A stretch of 36,638 nt of DNA, from assembly GCA_965371445.1 (NCBI GenBank), contig CBDUYN010000100.1, positions 1 through 36,638 on the forward strand. Reading direction: 5' to 3'. The DNA comes from DASWIG01 sp965371445 (GTDB lineage: Bacteria > Acidobacteriota > Thermoanaerobaculia > Multivoradales > J023). Below the pieces are notes generated by a model. The model ran no database searches and was not told the origin of the DNA. It saw nothing but the letters and a program-made list of their open reading frames with translations. A program made the position numbers and the translations under genes. This document shows, in pieces, positions 28,878-36,638 of the stretch (positions within the stretch are counted from its first letter, which is position 1; every line of letters starts with the position of its first letter).

Positions 28878-28883
28878 TAGAAT
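28878..28883 (+). promoter_or_regulatory. Putative leaderless -10 box of the phospholipase-like gene
   Basis: TAGAAT ends 6 nt before the GTG at 28890, and no Shine-Dalgarno precedes the start. The -35 region is poor. Confidence 0.4.
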
Positions 28884-28889
28884 GGTGCC

Positions 28890-29669
28890 GTGAAGAGGAT
28901 TCGCCCAGCCCTCGCCCTCCTGGCCCTGGCCGCCGCTCTCGCGGTGCCCGCCGGCGCCTGGACGCCGCGCAGCCAGGAAGGGATCGCCCGCACGGCGGCG
29001 CGCCTCGCGCCGCCGGACCTCTACCGCCAGATCGCCAGGAACCGCGACGCTTACCTCCTCGGTGCCGTCGACCCCTTCCGCGACCAGCAGCCGGGAAACC
29101 ACGTCCAGAACGGCGGCGGCGACGGCCGCCTGGCCGAGGTGATCGAGGTCGCGGTCCAAAACGCCATCGACTCGATCCGCGCCCACCGTCCGTTCAACGA
29201 GATCGTCTACCGCCTGGGGGTGGTGGCCCACTACCTGGCCGACGCCAACGACCCCCTGGCCACCGCCGAGAACGATCCCGAGGAGGCGCGCTACCGGGCG
29301 GACTTCCTGCGCTTCGCCGAAAGCACCGAGCCCCGGCTGCGGATCGTCTTCTACGGCTTCCGGCCGGGGTTCGAGGGCCGGCGCGACTTACCGGCGCTCG
29401 TCGACGAGGCGCTCGAACGCAGCCGCCAGCTCTACCCGCTCATCGGCCGCGAGTACCGGCGGATCGGCTTCCAGTCCGGCCTGCGGAGCTTCAACGACCG
29501 CTCCACGGCCTTCGCCGTCGTCGGCCTGGGCTACAACCATGCCGTCAGTGACATCGCCGAGGTGCTGCGCTATATTTGGCTTGCCGCCGGCGGCGCCGAC
29601 ACCCGCCGCCGCCTGCCGCTGCGGGGCCAGGAAACCGTGCTCGTCCCCCCGGAGCCCGCGGGACGGTAG
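28890..29669 (+). CDS. Secreted zinc-dependent phospholipase C / P1-nuclease-fold protein
   Basis: 259 residues with a signal peptide cleaved near PAGA-W, so Trp is at or near the mature N-terminus, as required for the zinc site of this fold. VVAHYLADANDPL contains the HxxxD metal pair, and GNHVQNGG may give another ligand. Early His ligands are not obvious (SQEGIARTA), so activity is uncertain. The family hydrolyses phospholipids or nucleic acids in the periplasm or outside the cell. The start is GTG, 6 nt after a -10-like box. Confidence 0.65.
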   Translation: MKRIRPALALLALAAALAVPAGAWTPRSQEGIARTAARLAPPDLYRQIARNRDAYLLGAVDPFRDQQPGNHVQNGGGDGRLAEVIEVAVQNAIDSIRAHRPFNEIVYRLGVVAHYLADANDPLATAENDPEEARYRADFLRFAESTEPRLRIVFYGFRPGFEGRRDLPALVDEALERSRQLYPLIGREYRRIGFQSGLRSFNDRSTAFAVVGLGYNHAVSDIAEVLRYIWLAAGGADTRRRLPLRGQETVLVPPEPAGR

Positions 29670-29744
29670 GCGGCCCCCGGCGCCGTCCGAGCCCCGAGCC
29701 GAAGCCATTCAAATCCCCAAGATTTCAGATACGGAATCGTTCCC

Positions 29745-31292
29745 ATGCTGCCAGCCCAGCGAGCCCTGATCTCCGTCTACGACAAACGCGGCCTGGACGA
29801 ATTCGCCCGCAGCCTCTCCGAGATGGGCGTCGAGATCCTCTCGACCGGCGGCACCCGCAAGTTCCTGGAGACCGCGGGCGTCCCGGTGGTCCAGGTCTCC
29901 GAGGCCACGGGCTTTCCCGAGATCCTCGGCGGACGCGTCAAGACCCTTCACCCCCGCATCCACGGCGGGATCCTCGCCGACCGCTCCCAGGCCGCTCACC
30001 TGAGCGAGCTCCAGGAGCACGGCATCAAGCCGATCGACCTGGTCGTCGTCAACCTCTACCCCTTCCAGGCCACCGCCGAGTCGGGGGCGGCCTTCGAAGA
30101 GGTCGTGGAGATGATCGACGTCGGGGGTCCGTCGATGATCCGGGCCGCCGCCAAGAACTTCCGCGGCGTGACGGTGGTCGTCGATCCCGACGACTACCCG
30201 CAGGTCCAGGCCGCCATGGAGGACGGCGGCCGCAAGGTCCCGGAGCCGGTCCGGCGCGGCCTTGCCATCAAGGCCTTCCGCCACAGCCAGGCCTACGACG
30301 CCGCCATCGCCGCCTGGCTCGAGCGCCAGAGCGGTGAGGCCGAGAACCGCTTCCCGCGTCATCTCTACCTCGGCCTGGCCCGCGACCTCGTACCGCGCTA
30401 CGGCGAGAACCCCCATCAGGAGGCCGCCGTCTACCGCATCGTCGGCGACCGCGGGGTGCTGGCCGGGATGGAGCAGCACCAGGGCAAGGAGCTGTCGTGG
30501 AACAACCTCCTCGACACCGACGCCGCCCGCCGCCAGGTGGCGCTTTTCGAAGAGCCGACGGTGGTCGTCGTCAAGCACAACAACCCCTGCGGGGTCGGCA
30601 CGGGCGAGGACCTGGTGACCGCCTACGAGCGGGCGCTAGCTGGTGATCCGGTGTCGGCTTTTGGCTCGGTCATCGCGCTCAACCGTCCGGCCGACGGCGC
30701 GTTTGCCGAGGCCGCGTCCAAGCTCTTCGTCGAGGTGGTCGTGGCGCCCGGGTTCGACGCCGACGCGCGCAACCGCTTCGCCGCCAAGAAAAACCTCCGG
30801 CTCGTCACCTCGCCCGTCTACCGTCCGGCCGACGGCGCCATCGACCTGCGGGGGATCGACGGCGGCTTCCTCGCCCAGAGCCCCGACGCCGAGCTCGACG
30901 ATCCCGCGACCTGGAGCTGTCCGACGAAACGCCAGCCGAGCGACGAGGAGCGTGCGGCGCTCGACTTCGCCTGGCGGGTGTCGCGGGGCGTCAAGTCCAA
31001 CGCCATCGTCATCACCAACCGTCACCAGAGCGTCGGCATCGGCGCGGGACAGATGAGCCGCGTCGACTCCTGCCGGCTGGCGGTCGGGAAGGCCCAGCTC
31101 CCCCTCGACGGCACGGTGGCCGCCTCCGACGCTTTCTTCCCCTTCCGCGACGGGCTCGACGTCCTGGCCGAGGCCGGCGTGCGGGCCGTCGTCCAGCCGG
31201 GGGGCAGCAAGCGCGACGAGGAGGTCATCGCCGCCGCCGACGAGCACGGCATGGCGCTCGTGATGACCGGACGCCGGCATTTCCGGCACTAG
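29745..31292 (+). CDS. purH: Bifunctional AICAR formyltransferase / IMP cyclohydrolase
   Basis: 515 residues, the normal length. It carries out the last two steps of purine synthesis: formyl transfer to AICAR, then ring closure to IMP. The N-terminal IMP cyclohydrolase domain (1 to about 195) has ALISVYDKRGLDEFARSL and GGRVKTLHPRIHGGILADR. The C-terminal transformylase domain has KHNNPCGVG (Lys277-His278) with the catalytic histidine and KSNAIVITNRHQSVGIGAGQ near the end. The ribosome binding site is weak. It stands alone, not in a pur operon. Confidence 0.97.
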   Translation: MLPAQRALISVYDKRGLDEFARSLSEMGVEILSTGGTRKFLETAGVPVVQVSEATGFPEILGGRVKTLHPRIHGGILADRSQAAHLSELQEHGIKPIDLVVVNLYPFQATAESGAAFEEVVEMIDVGGPSMIRAAAKNFRGVTVVVDPDDYPQVQAAMEDGGRKVPEPVRRGLAIKAFRHSQAYDAAIAAWLERQSGEAENRFPRHLYLGLARDLVPRYGENPHQEAAVYRIVGDRGVLAGMEQHQGKELSWNNLLDTDAARRQVALFEEPTVVVVKHNNPCGVGTGEDLVTAYERALAGDPVSAFGSVIALNRPADGAFAEAASKLFVEVVVAPGFDADARNRFAAKKNLRLVTSPVYRPADGAIDLRGIDGGFLAQSPDAELDDPATWSCPTKRQPSDEERAALDFAWRVSRGVKSNAIVITNRHQSVGIGAGQMSRVDSCRLAVGKAQLPLDGTVAASDAFFPFRDGLDVLAEAGVRAVVQPGGSKRDEEVIAAADEHGMALVMTGRRHFRH

Positions 31293-31320
31293 AAAAGGCG
31301 CGCGACCGTGCACCCCTACG

Positions 31321-31349
31321 TTGCCCTCCGGCTCTCCAGCGCATAACAT
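31321..31349 (+). promoter_or_regulatory. Leaderless promoter of lolA
   Basis: TTGCCC (31321-31326), a 17-bp spacer and TAACAT (31344-31349). The ATG begins 7 nt downstream, and there is no Shine-Dalgarno. Confidence 0.5.
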
Positions 31350-31356
31350 CGGTTCC

Positions 31357-32019
31357 ATGAAGACGATCCGGCGCGCCCCGAACCTACACCTCCTGGCCTC
31401 TCTCCTCCTCGCCGCGACGGGCTTCGCCGCCACCCCGGTGCTCGCCACGGAAACCGAAAACAGCCCCTGGGTATTGCTCGAGACCCTGCGGTCGGCGCTC
31501 CAGAAAAGCGGGCCGATGACCGGCCGCTTCACCCAGACCTACGTCCCGGCCGGCTTCGAGACCGGCGACCGCGAAAGCGGGCACCTTTCGATCTGGCTGC
31601 CGGACTGCCTGCGCTGGAATTACGTTGAGCCGCAGGCCAAGAGCTTCCTCGTCTGCCAGGGCGAGGTCTACTTCTGGAACGAGGGCGAGGTCGCCGGACG
31701 CCACTACAAGATCGACCCGCGCGAGGAGCCTGGTCTTGACCTCCTCCTCGTTCCGGTCGAGTCCCTGCGCGAGCGCTACGTGGCGTCGAGCCAGAAAACC
31801 AAGGACGGCGGTTTCATAATCTCCCTTGCCTTGCCGGAGACCGAGGCGGGGAGCTTCTCGGCCGAGATCCGTCTCGACGCATCGAGACAACGCCTCGTCG
31901 GCCTCGAATACACCGACACCGAGGGCAACCTGACCCGCTTCCTGATCTCCGAATACGCTCAGCTGAGCCACACGGCTCTCTTCAAGCCGCCGACCGACAT
32001 TCGATGGACGAAGGAGTAG
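31357..32019 (+). CDS. lolA: LolA-like outer-membrane lipoprotein carrier
   Basis: 220 residues with a signal peptide ending near PVLA. The mature protein shows the LolA pattern: a helix, then GRFTQTYVPAGFETGDRESG, a CLRWNYVEPQAKSFLVC strand pair and VYFWNEGE. LolA carries lipoproteins across the periplasm to the outer membrane, so the organism is diderm; the alpha-2-macroglobulin lipoprotein is a potential client. An in-frame upstream start at 31321 would destroy the signal peptide. It is followed 6 bp later by the gene at 32026, probably co-transcribed. Confidence 0.85.
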   Translation: MKTIRRAPNLHLLASLLLAATGFAATPVLATETENSPWVLLETLRSALQKSGPMTGRFTQTYVPAGFETGDRESGHLSIWLPDCLRWNYVEPQAKSFLVCQGEVYFWNEGEVAGRHYKIDPREEPGLDLLLVPVESLRERYVASSQKTKDGGFIISLALPETEAGSFSAEIRLDASRQRLVGLEYTDTEGNLTRFLISEYAQLSHTALFKPPTDIRWTKE

Positions 32020-32025
32020 GAAGCC

Positions 32026-32670
32026 GTGCGGCCATCCCTGCTACGGGCCCTGACCGCTGCCGTGGCTTTCTCCGTCCTTACGGCCGGTGCCGCCAGCGGA
32101 CGGACCTACAGGCCGGGCGACGAGGTTGTCTTTTCCGGTCAGGTTCGCGACACCGCCGGGGCCCCTCTGGGCGAAGTCACGGTGTTGCTCGAGGTCTCGC
32201 GCCAGGCCTTCAGCCTAGGCAGGCGGGGCCGCAAGAAAGTCGCGACGCTCCAGGTGCCCACGACCACCAATGCACGGGGAAACTACCGAATCGTCTGGCA
32301 TTGGGACCGTTACTACGACACGTTCGAGCTCGCCGTGGCGCTCGGCGTACGCCGCGACGGCCGCGACACCTACCACGTCTTCCACCGCATCGACCTGACC
32401 GGCAACGTCCTCCTGGGTAGCCCCGTGGTCTTTCCCCTGGTCGTCGAGGACACGACGGACCTGGAACGTCTACGAGCCTTCTTTGCAAGCCTCAAGAGCG
32501 AGGACGAGAAGCGCATCTACCAGGAGATGGGCTTGCCGGAGCGCATCGACGTCGCCGAGGCCGACTACGACCCCGACCGCTCCTGGTGGTATTTCAAGGT
32601 CGGCAAGGTCTACCGCTTCCGCGCCGGGAGGCTGGAGAAGATCACCCACTTCGACCCGGTCGAGGAGTAG
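32026..32670 (+). CDS. Small secreted protein with carboxypeptidase-regulatory-like fold
   Basis: 214 residues with a signal peptide ending in AASG. Residues about 28-140 read VVFSGQVRDTAGAPLGEVTV and continue with beta-strands, like carboxypeptidase-regulatory or transthyretin-like domains. A short helical and Trp-rich end (DRSWWYFKVGKVYRFRAGR) follows. No catalytic residues are seen. The start is GTG after GGAGTAGGAAG. It lies 6 bp after lolA and converges on the transaldolase gene. Confidence 0.75.
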   Translation: MRPSLLRALTAAVAFSVLTAGAASGRTYRPGDEVVFSGQVRDTAGAPLGEVTVLLEVSRQAFSLGRRGRKKVATLQVPTTTNARGNYRIVWHWDRYYDTFELAVALGVRRDGRDTYHVFHRIDLTGNVLLGSPVVFPLVVEDTTDLERLRAFFASLKSEDEKRIYQEMGLPERIDVAEADYDPDRSWWYFKVGKVYRFRAGRLEKITHFDPVEE

Positions 32671-32678
32671 GGCCCCGT

Positions 32679-33653
32679 TCAGGTCAGCACCGGCTGCGCG
32701 ACGAGCTCCTCGGCGTAGGCCTCGAGCTTACGCGCATCGACGTTGAAGCGGCGGATGCCCTCGGCCAGCTTCTCGACGCCCATGGCGTCCTCGTTGTGGA
32801 GGAAGCGGAAGGTCTTCTCGTCGAGGTGGAGGCGCTCGGCGTCGCTCCGGCGGGCGCCCTCGACCGTCAGGCACCGCTCGAGATCGCCCGGCGTCGCCTC
32901 GAGCTCGCTTAGAAGCGACGGGCTGATCGTCAGGAGGTCACAGCCCGCGAGGCGCACGATCTGGCCCGCCTTGCGGAAGCTCGCCCCCATCACCTGGGTC
33001 GGGTAGCCGAGATTCTTGAAGTAGTCGTAGATCCGCGCCACCGACTCGACGCCGGGGTCCTCCTCGATGGGGATGTCCTCGACGCCGCGGTTCTTGCGGT
33101 GCCAGTCGTAGATCCGGCCAACGAAGGGCGAGATCAGGGTCACCCCGGCCTCGGCGCAGGCCACCGCCTGGGCGAAGCTGAAGAGAAGCGTCAGGTTGCA
33201 GTGGATGCCTTCTTTCTCCAGTCGCCCGGCGGCGCTGATGCCTTCCCAGGTCGAGGAGACCTTGATCAGGATCCGCTGGCGGTCGACCCCGGCCGCTTCG
33301 TAGAGCTCGATCAGGCGCCGCGCCTTGGCGAGCGTGCCATCGACGTCAAAAGAGAGAGCCGCGTCGACCTCGGTCGACACGCGTCCGGGGATGATTTTGA
33401 GGATCTCGCGCCCGAAGATCACGAAGAGCTGGTCGAGGAAAGCCTCGGTGCGCTCCTTCTCGTCGCCGGGATGGGCGGTTGCGGCGGCGAACGCTTCGTC
33501 GACCAGGCCGCGGTACTCTTCCTTCTGGGCTGCCTGGAGGATCAGCGACGGGTTCGTCGTCGCGTCCTGGGGCTTGTGGCGGGCGATGGCGTCGACGTCG
33601 CCGGTGTCGGCGACGATGGTGGTGTGGCGCTTCAGGGCTTCGAGGTGGTTCAT
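32679..33653 (-). CDS. tal: Transaldolase
   Basis: 324 residues, the TalA/TalB type. It transfers a dihydroxyacetone unit in the non-oxidative pentose-phosphate pathway. Motifs: QDATTNPSLIL (29-39), the Schiff-base Lys131 in ILIKVSSTWEGI, and CNLTLLFSFAQAVACAEAG. The C-terminal part is of standard length. GGAGGAA lies a few nt before the ATG at 33653. It stands alone and is divergent from the kinase gene at 33743. Confidence 0.97.
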   Translation of the reverse strand: MNHLEALKRHTTIVADTGDVDAIARHKPQDATTNPSLILQAAQKEEYRGLVDEAFAAATAHPGDEKERTEAFLDQLFVIFGREILKIIPGRVSTEVDAALSFDVDGTLAKARRLIELYEAAGVDRQRILIKVSSTWEGISAAGRLEKEGIHCNLTLLFSFAQAVACAEAGVTLISPFVGRIYDWHRKNRGVEDIPIEEDPGVESVARIYDYFKNLGYPTQVMGASFRKAGQIVRLAGCDLLTISPSLLSELEATPGDLERCLTVEGARRSDAERLHLDEKTFRFLHNEDAMGVEKLAEGIRRFNVDARKLEAYAEELVAQPVLT

Positions 33654-33742
33654 CGGGTTCCTCCGGTCTCGTGGCTCGGCGCCCTATTGTAGCGACGTTT
33701 CGCCGAGCCGCCGGAGTAGAATCGCGCGACAGAGGAGATCTC

Positions 33743-34813
33743 GTGGAAGTCTGCGTTTCCGCACCGGGAAAATCGATCTTGATGGGCGAGCACGCCGCGG
33801 TCTACGGCCGTCCGGCGCTGGTGGCCGCCGTCGACCGGCGGACCCGTGCCGAGATCCGCGCCATCGACGGCGGCGCCGTCCGTCTCGACCTGCCGGAGGT
33901 CGGCGTAGGCGAGGTGGTCGGGTGGGCCGAGCTGCGTCGCTACACCGCGTCCTGCCGCGAGGCCTGGGAGCGCTACCGCGACGATCCGCGTCCCGAGCTC
34001 TTTCGCCGGGTCCGCGGCAAGGACCCGGCCCATCTCGTCAAGATCGCCCTGGGCGAGGCCGCGGCGTCGCTCGAAGACGAGGATCCGCCAGGAATGGAGG
34101 TTTCTCTGAGCTCCGAGATCCCCCTGGGCGCGGGCTTCGGCTCCTCGGCGGCGGCGGCGGTCGCGGTGGTCGGCGCCTATCTCGCGCTGCGCGGCACCGA
34201 GCTTCCCGCCGACGAGCTCCACCGTCTCACCCTGGAGGTCGAGCGCCGCCAGCACGGCCTGCCCTCGGGCGTCGACGACGCCACCGTCATTCACGGCGGT
34301 ATCGTCTACGCGACGCGGGATGAAGGCGTCCTTGCCGTCGAGCCCCTGACAGCGTCGCGAACGGAGCTTCGACGCTTGCGCCTCTTCCACTCCGGAACGC
34401 CGGCCGAGTCGACCGGCGAGGTCGTCGCCGCGGTCCGCGAGCGGCTTCGCACCGAGCCCGTGCGCTACGAGCCGCTCCTCGATCGCATGGCCGCGGTGAC
34501 TGAGGAGCTACGCCGGGAGCTGACGCTGGAGAGTCCCTCGCGGGGTCGGATCCGCGACGCGATCCGTATCTTCGAGGCCTGCCTCGAGGATCTCGGCGTG
34601 GTGCCGGCGCCGATTCGTGACCTCGTCCGCCGGGTGGAGCGGGCCGGAGGTGCGGCCAAGGTGTCGGGTGCCGGCTCACTGGCCGGCCCGGGTGCCGGCT
34701 CGGTCCTCGTCTACTCCCCTGAGGACGAAGACGTCACGAATTGGGGCTTTCTGGGGCCGCTCGAGGCCCTCGAGGTGCACCTGGGCGACGAGGGCGTACG
34801 GCGCGAGCCTTGA
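33743..34813 (+). CDS. GHMP kinase, mevalonate-kinase-like
   Basis: 356 residues. VSAPGKSILMGEHAAVYGRP at the N-terminus is the mevalonate-kinase form of motif 1. SSEIPLGAGFGSSAAAAV (123-140) is the ATP loop, HGLPSGVDDAT (171-181) motif 2, and KVSGAGSLAGPGAGSVLVY the C-terminal glycine motif. It likely phosphorylates mevalonate for isoprenoid synthesis; another GHMP substrate cannot be excluded, and no other mevalonate-pathway gene is near. The start is GTG with AGGAGA just upstream; the frame is open further upstream but overlaps the divergent gene. Confidence 0.88.
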   Translation: MEVCVSAPGKSILMGEHAAVYGRPALVAAVDRRTRAEIRAIDGGAVRLDLPEVGVGEVVGWAELRRYTASCREAWERYRDDPRPELFRRVRGKDPAHLVKIALGEAAASLEDEDPPGMEVSLSSEIPLGAGFGSSAAAAVAVVGAYLALRGTELPADELHRLTLEVERRQHGLPSGVDDATVIHGGIVYATRDEGVLAVEPLTASRTELRRLRLFHSGTPAESTGEVVAAVRERLRTEPVRYEPLLDRMAAVTEELRRELTLESPSRGRIRDAIRIFEACLEDLGVVPAPIRDLVRRVERAGGAAKVSGAGSLAGPGAGSVLVYSPEDEDVTNWGFLGPLEALEVHLGDEGVRREP

Positions 34814-34820
34814 CCGACGC

Positions 34821-35300
34821 TCACTCGCCGCGTAGGGCGACGGCGCTGACGATTTGGCCGCGGTTGACGTAGGTGAGCTGGTCCTTGACCATCACGGGGA
34901 TGAAGCGCCGCTCGGTGTTGAGATAGTCGCGCAGACGCGCGTGCTCGGGCGGCTGCACGTAGTAGAGGTGGCCGATGACCTCGGCCCCGGAGGTGAGGTG
35001 GATCTTGACCAGGAGGTGCTGGCTGACACCGTCCGCCTCGAGCTTTTGCTCCGCCTCCTCCTCCACCGCGTCGTGCTGGATCTGAACGGTCAGGATACGA
35101 CTCTCGTGGATGAGGTGGGTCTTCGTGCCCTCGGTGAGGGCGATGAACTCCTCCGAGGCCTTGTTCAAGCGTTCGATCAGCTGTCCCGGCTCCCCGTCGG
35201 GACCGATGGCGGGCACGTAGGTGATCCCTTCCAGGTCCCGGCTGTCGAGCAGGTGGAGACGTACCGACACCTCGCGTTGCGGGACGCTCAAGACTTCCAT
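34821..35300 (-). CDS. Conserved hypothetical protein
   Basis: 159 residues without signal peptide. The C-terminal half has a regular beta pattern, LLVKIHLTSGAEVIGHLYYV, then RLRDYLNTERRFIPVMVKD and YVNRGQIVSAVAL. That layout is seen in small proteins of unknown function in acidobacteria that place a ligand-binding or Lsm-like barrel here; I cannot name it. AAGGAG precedes the ATG. It lies 43 bp downstream of the Uma2 gene on the same strand and converges on the GHMP kinase gene. Confidence 0.7.
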   Translation of the reverse strand: MEVLSVPQREVSVRLHLLDSRDLEGITYVPAIGPDGEPGQLIERLNKASEEFIALTEGTKTHLIHESRILTVQIQHDAVEEEAEQKLEADGVSQHLLVKIHLTSGAEVIGHLYYVQPPEHARLRDYLNTERRFIPVMVKDQLTYVNRGQIVSAVALRGE

Positions 35301-35343
35301 GGGCCAGCTCCTTCTCGGTTGTTCGTGGACCGGGAATTGTCCG

Positions 35344-35991
35344 TTACCTTACCAGGCTACGGTCCCTCGGCGTCCGGGCCAACGTCCGGTGGGGCGGTCC
35401 CGGCCCCACCTCCGGAGGTGGGTCGACTTCAAAGGCGACTCTGTCGTAGACGTCGGCGAGAGCCAGGGTACAGCCGATCTCCGGCAGGTCCAGCGTCGCG
35501 CCGAGATCCGCCACCTCCGCCAGGAGCCAACGCCCGTCGTCCTGGCGGACGAAGTGGTCGACGTGGACTGTGTCCTGGGCCACCAGCAGGTAGACGCGCA
35601 GCGACGGCACCGTCCGATAGTGGCCGAACTTGCGCCAGTCGAAGCCCTCCGTCGACGGCGACAGGACCTCGAGGAGTAGCGTCGGGTTCGTCAACGTGTC
35701 GAGCTCGGCATCCTCGAAGGCGGGCTCGCCGCAGACGACGGCGACGTCGGGATAGGTGTAGCGATTCGACGCCGGGATCCGAACGCGCATGTCGGAGGAG
35801 TAAACCTCACAGTCGCGTCCCCGAAGCTGCGGATGGAGCGCCGCGAGGACGTTGCCGGTGATCAGGTTGTCCTTCCTGCTGGCACCGGCCATCGCGACGA
35901 CCTCGCCGTCGAGATACTCGCTCTTCGTCGCGGCGTCTCTTTCGAGAGCCAGGTATTCGGCGGGGGTATAGCGGGGTTCCGGCTGGGCCAT
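35344..35991 (-). CDS. Uma2-family (DUF820) putative restriction-endonuclease-fold nuclease
   Basis: 215 residues with the PD-(D/E)xK layout of Uma2 proteins: YTPAEYLALERDAATKSEYL at the N-terminus, YPDVAVVCG (Asp), LLLEVLSPST (Glu) and KFGHY (Lys). Members are common in cyanobacteria and acidobacteria; the natural target is not established. The ATG at 35991 with AGGAGA 5 nt upstream is preferred over an upstream in-frame start. It is downstream of the right-edge gene on the same strand, 42 bp apart. Confidence 0.88.
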   Translation of the reverse strand: MAQPEPRYTPAEYLALERDAATKSEYLDGEVVAMAGASRKDNLITGNVLAALHPQLRGRDCEVYSSDMRVRIPASNRYTYPDVAVVCGEPAFEDAELDTLTNPTLLLEVLSPSTEGFDWRKFGHYRTVPSLRVYLLVAQDTVHVDHFVRQDDGRWLLAEVADLGATLDLPEIGCTLALADVYDRVAFEVDPPPEVGPGPPHRTLARTPRDRSLVR

Positions 35992-36033
35992 GCGCGTCTC
36001 CTGAGGTCGGGACAAGTATAACCCGCCATGTCG

Positions 36034-36638
36034 TCAATCCTGACCCGCGGCCCCCCGCGCCATCCCCAAATACCCGCGGACGACGTCCTCCGGCGGACCC
36101 GTCGCCGGACGCTCCAGCCCGACGACGATCGGACGCGCCGCCAAAGGCGGCGAGTCGGCCGGCGAGCTCAATTGCAGGAGATAGCGCCCAGGCTCCAGGT
36201 GATGCATCTGGACGACACCGCTTCCCAGCGGAAGCCCCGTCGCGTCGAGGAGCACTGTCTCGACGAGGTCGGCGTCGGCGCGCACGCCGAGGCCCACCGA
36301 GCCCGCCTCCGTGACGCGGAAGCCGAAGAAACGCGTCTCCCCCGCCGCCAGCTGGACCTCTGGACCCAACCCCTCGCCGATCTCGACGACCGGGCTCGTC
36401 TGAAGCTCCAGCGTCGCGTCGAGCCGGCCACCGCCCACACCGCGCAGGTCGAGCCGCGCCGCGCCTGCCGGCAGGTAGACGTCGAGCGACGTCGAGCCTG
36501 GATGGATCCACACCCGCGGCTCGCCCTCGGCCGTCTCGAGGCGTGTGACGAGCGGCGCCGAGCTACGCAGGTGAAGCACCCGCGGCGCCTCGCCCGCAAG
36601 CTCGAAGGCCGCAAGCTCGTCGTCGAGCGTCTCAACCG
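36034..36638 (-). CDS. 3' part of an unidentified gene (5' end outside the window)
   Basis: The frame stays open to the right edge (reading from VETLDDELAAFELAGEAPRV), so the internal start at 36579 is not needed and the gene is truncated by the window. The visible 201 codons are beta-rich: LVTRLETAEGEPRVWIHPGS and LAAGETRFFGFRVTEAGSVG. They look like stacked extracytoplasmic beta-sandwich domains, without catalytic motifs. No family is recognised. Confidence 0.7.
   Translation of the reverse strand, partial: VETLDDELAAFELAGEAPRVLHLRSSAPLVTRLETAEGEPRVWIHPGSTSLDVYLPAGAARLDLRGVGGGRLDATLELQTSPVVEIGEGLGPEVQLAAGETRFFGFRVTEAGSVGLGVRADADLVETVLLDATGLPLGSGVVQMHHLEPGRYLLQLSSPADSPPLAARPIVVGLERPATGPPEDVVRGYLGMARGAAGQD

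Noticed and set aside
1..36638. CRISPR array or IS element with terminal repeats
   Set aside because: No regularly spaced repeats and no complete transposase gene were seen. The left-edge fragment is too short to judge.

Overview
The window is GC-rich, gene-dense bacterial DNA. No single marker fixes the phylum. An ECF sigma factor of the acidobacterial kind next to a Ser/Thr kinase with a TPR tail, secreted PPC-domain proteins, a bacterial alpha-2-macroglobulin and sulfatase-like enzymes together suggest Acidobacteriota, perhaps Thermoanaerobaculia. That placement is inference.

Left part (1-8.4 kb): the first codons of a minus-strand gene, about 780 bp without a gene, an SDR oxidoreductase, an orphan ParD antitoxin whose ParE survives only as about 10 codons fused to a membrane sulfatase-like enzyme, two paralogous secreted proteins, and an Ada/AraC/AlkA DNA-repair fusion. 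A small beta-rich protein gene and about 1 kb of gene-free, inverted-repeat-rich DNA follow.

Centre (9.9-17 kb): a PPC-domain secreted protein, then a minus-strand block encoding a caspase/CHAT-like protein (with Ser where the catalytic Cys is expected), a divergent sigma-like protein, an ECF sigma factor and a transmembrane Ser/Thr kinase with a TPR tail. This looks like one signalling locus.

17-19.1 kb is a toxin-antitoxin patch. An intact MazEF pair faces an intact MNT-HepT pair. Beside them lie a 78-bp duplicated piece of hepT, the last codons of a formylglycine-generating-enzyme-like gene and a run of hairpins. A 5.7-kb alpha-2-macroglobulin lipoprotein gene follows. Then come an orphan Phd antitoxin, trmJ and an internally deleted PIN toxin.

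26.2-28.8 kb: an intact tRNA-Phe(GAA) gene and an exact 45-bp copy of its 3' half bracket a 2.44-kb island. The island holds three overlapping minus-strand genes (27, 179 and 115 codons), a divergent TPR protein gene and hairpin-rich regulatory DNA, but no integrase. It is the best candidate in the window for an undescribed element.

Right part (28.9 kb to end) is mostly housekeeping: a secreted zinc-phospholipase-like protein, purH, lolA, a small secreted protein, transaldolase, a mevalonate-kinase-like GHMP kinase, a hypothetical protein, a Uma2-type nuclease and the 3' part of another gene. Several genes have a TANNNT hexamer exactly 6-7 nt before the start codon and no Shine-Dalgarno sequence, which suggests leaderless transcripts are common here.
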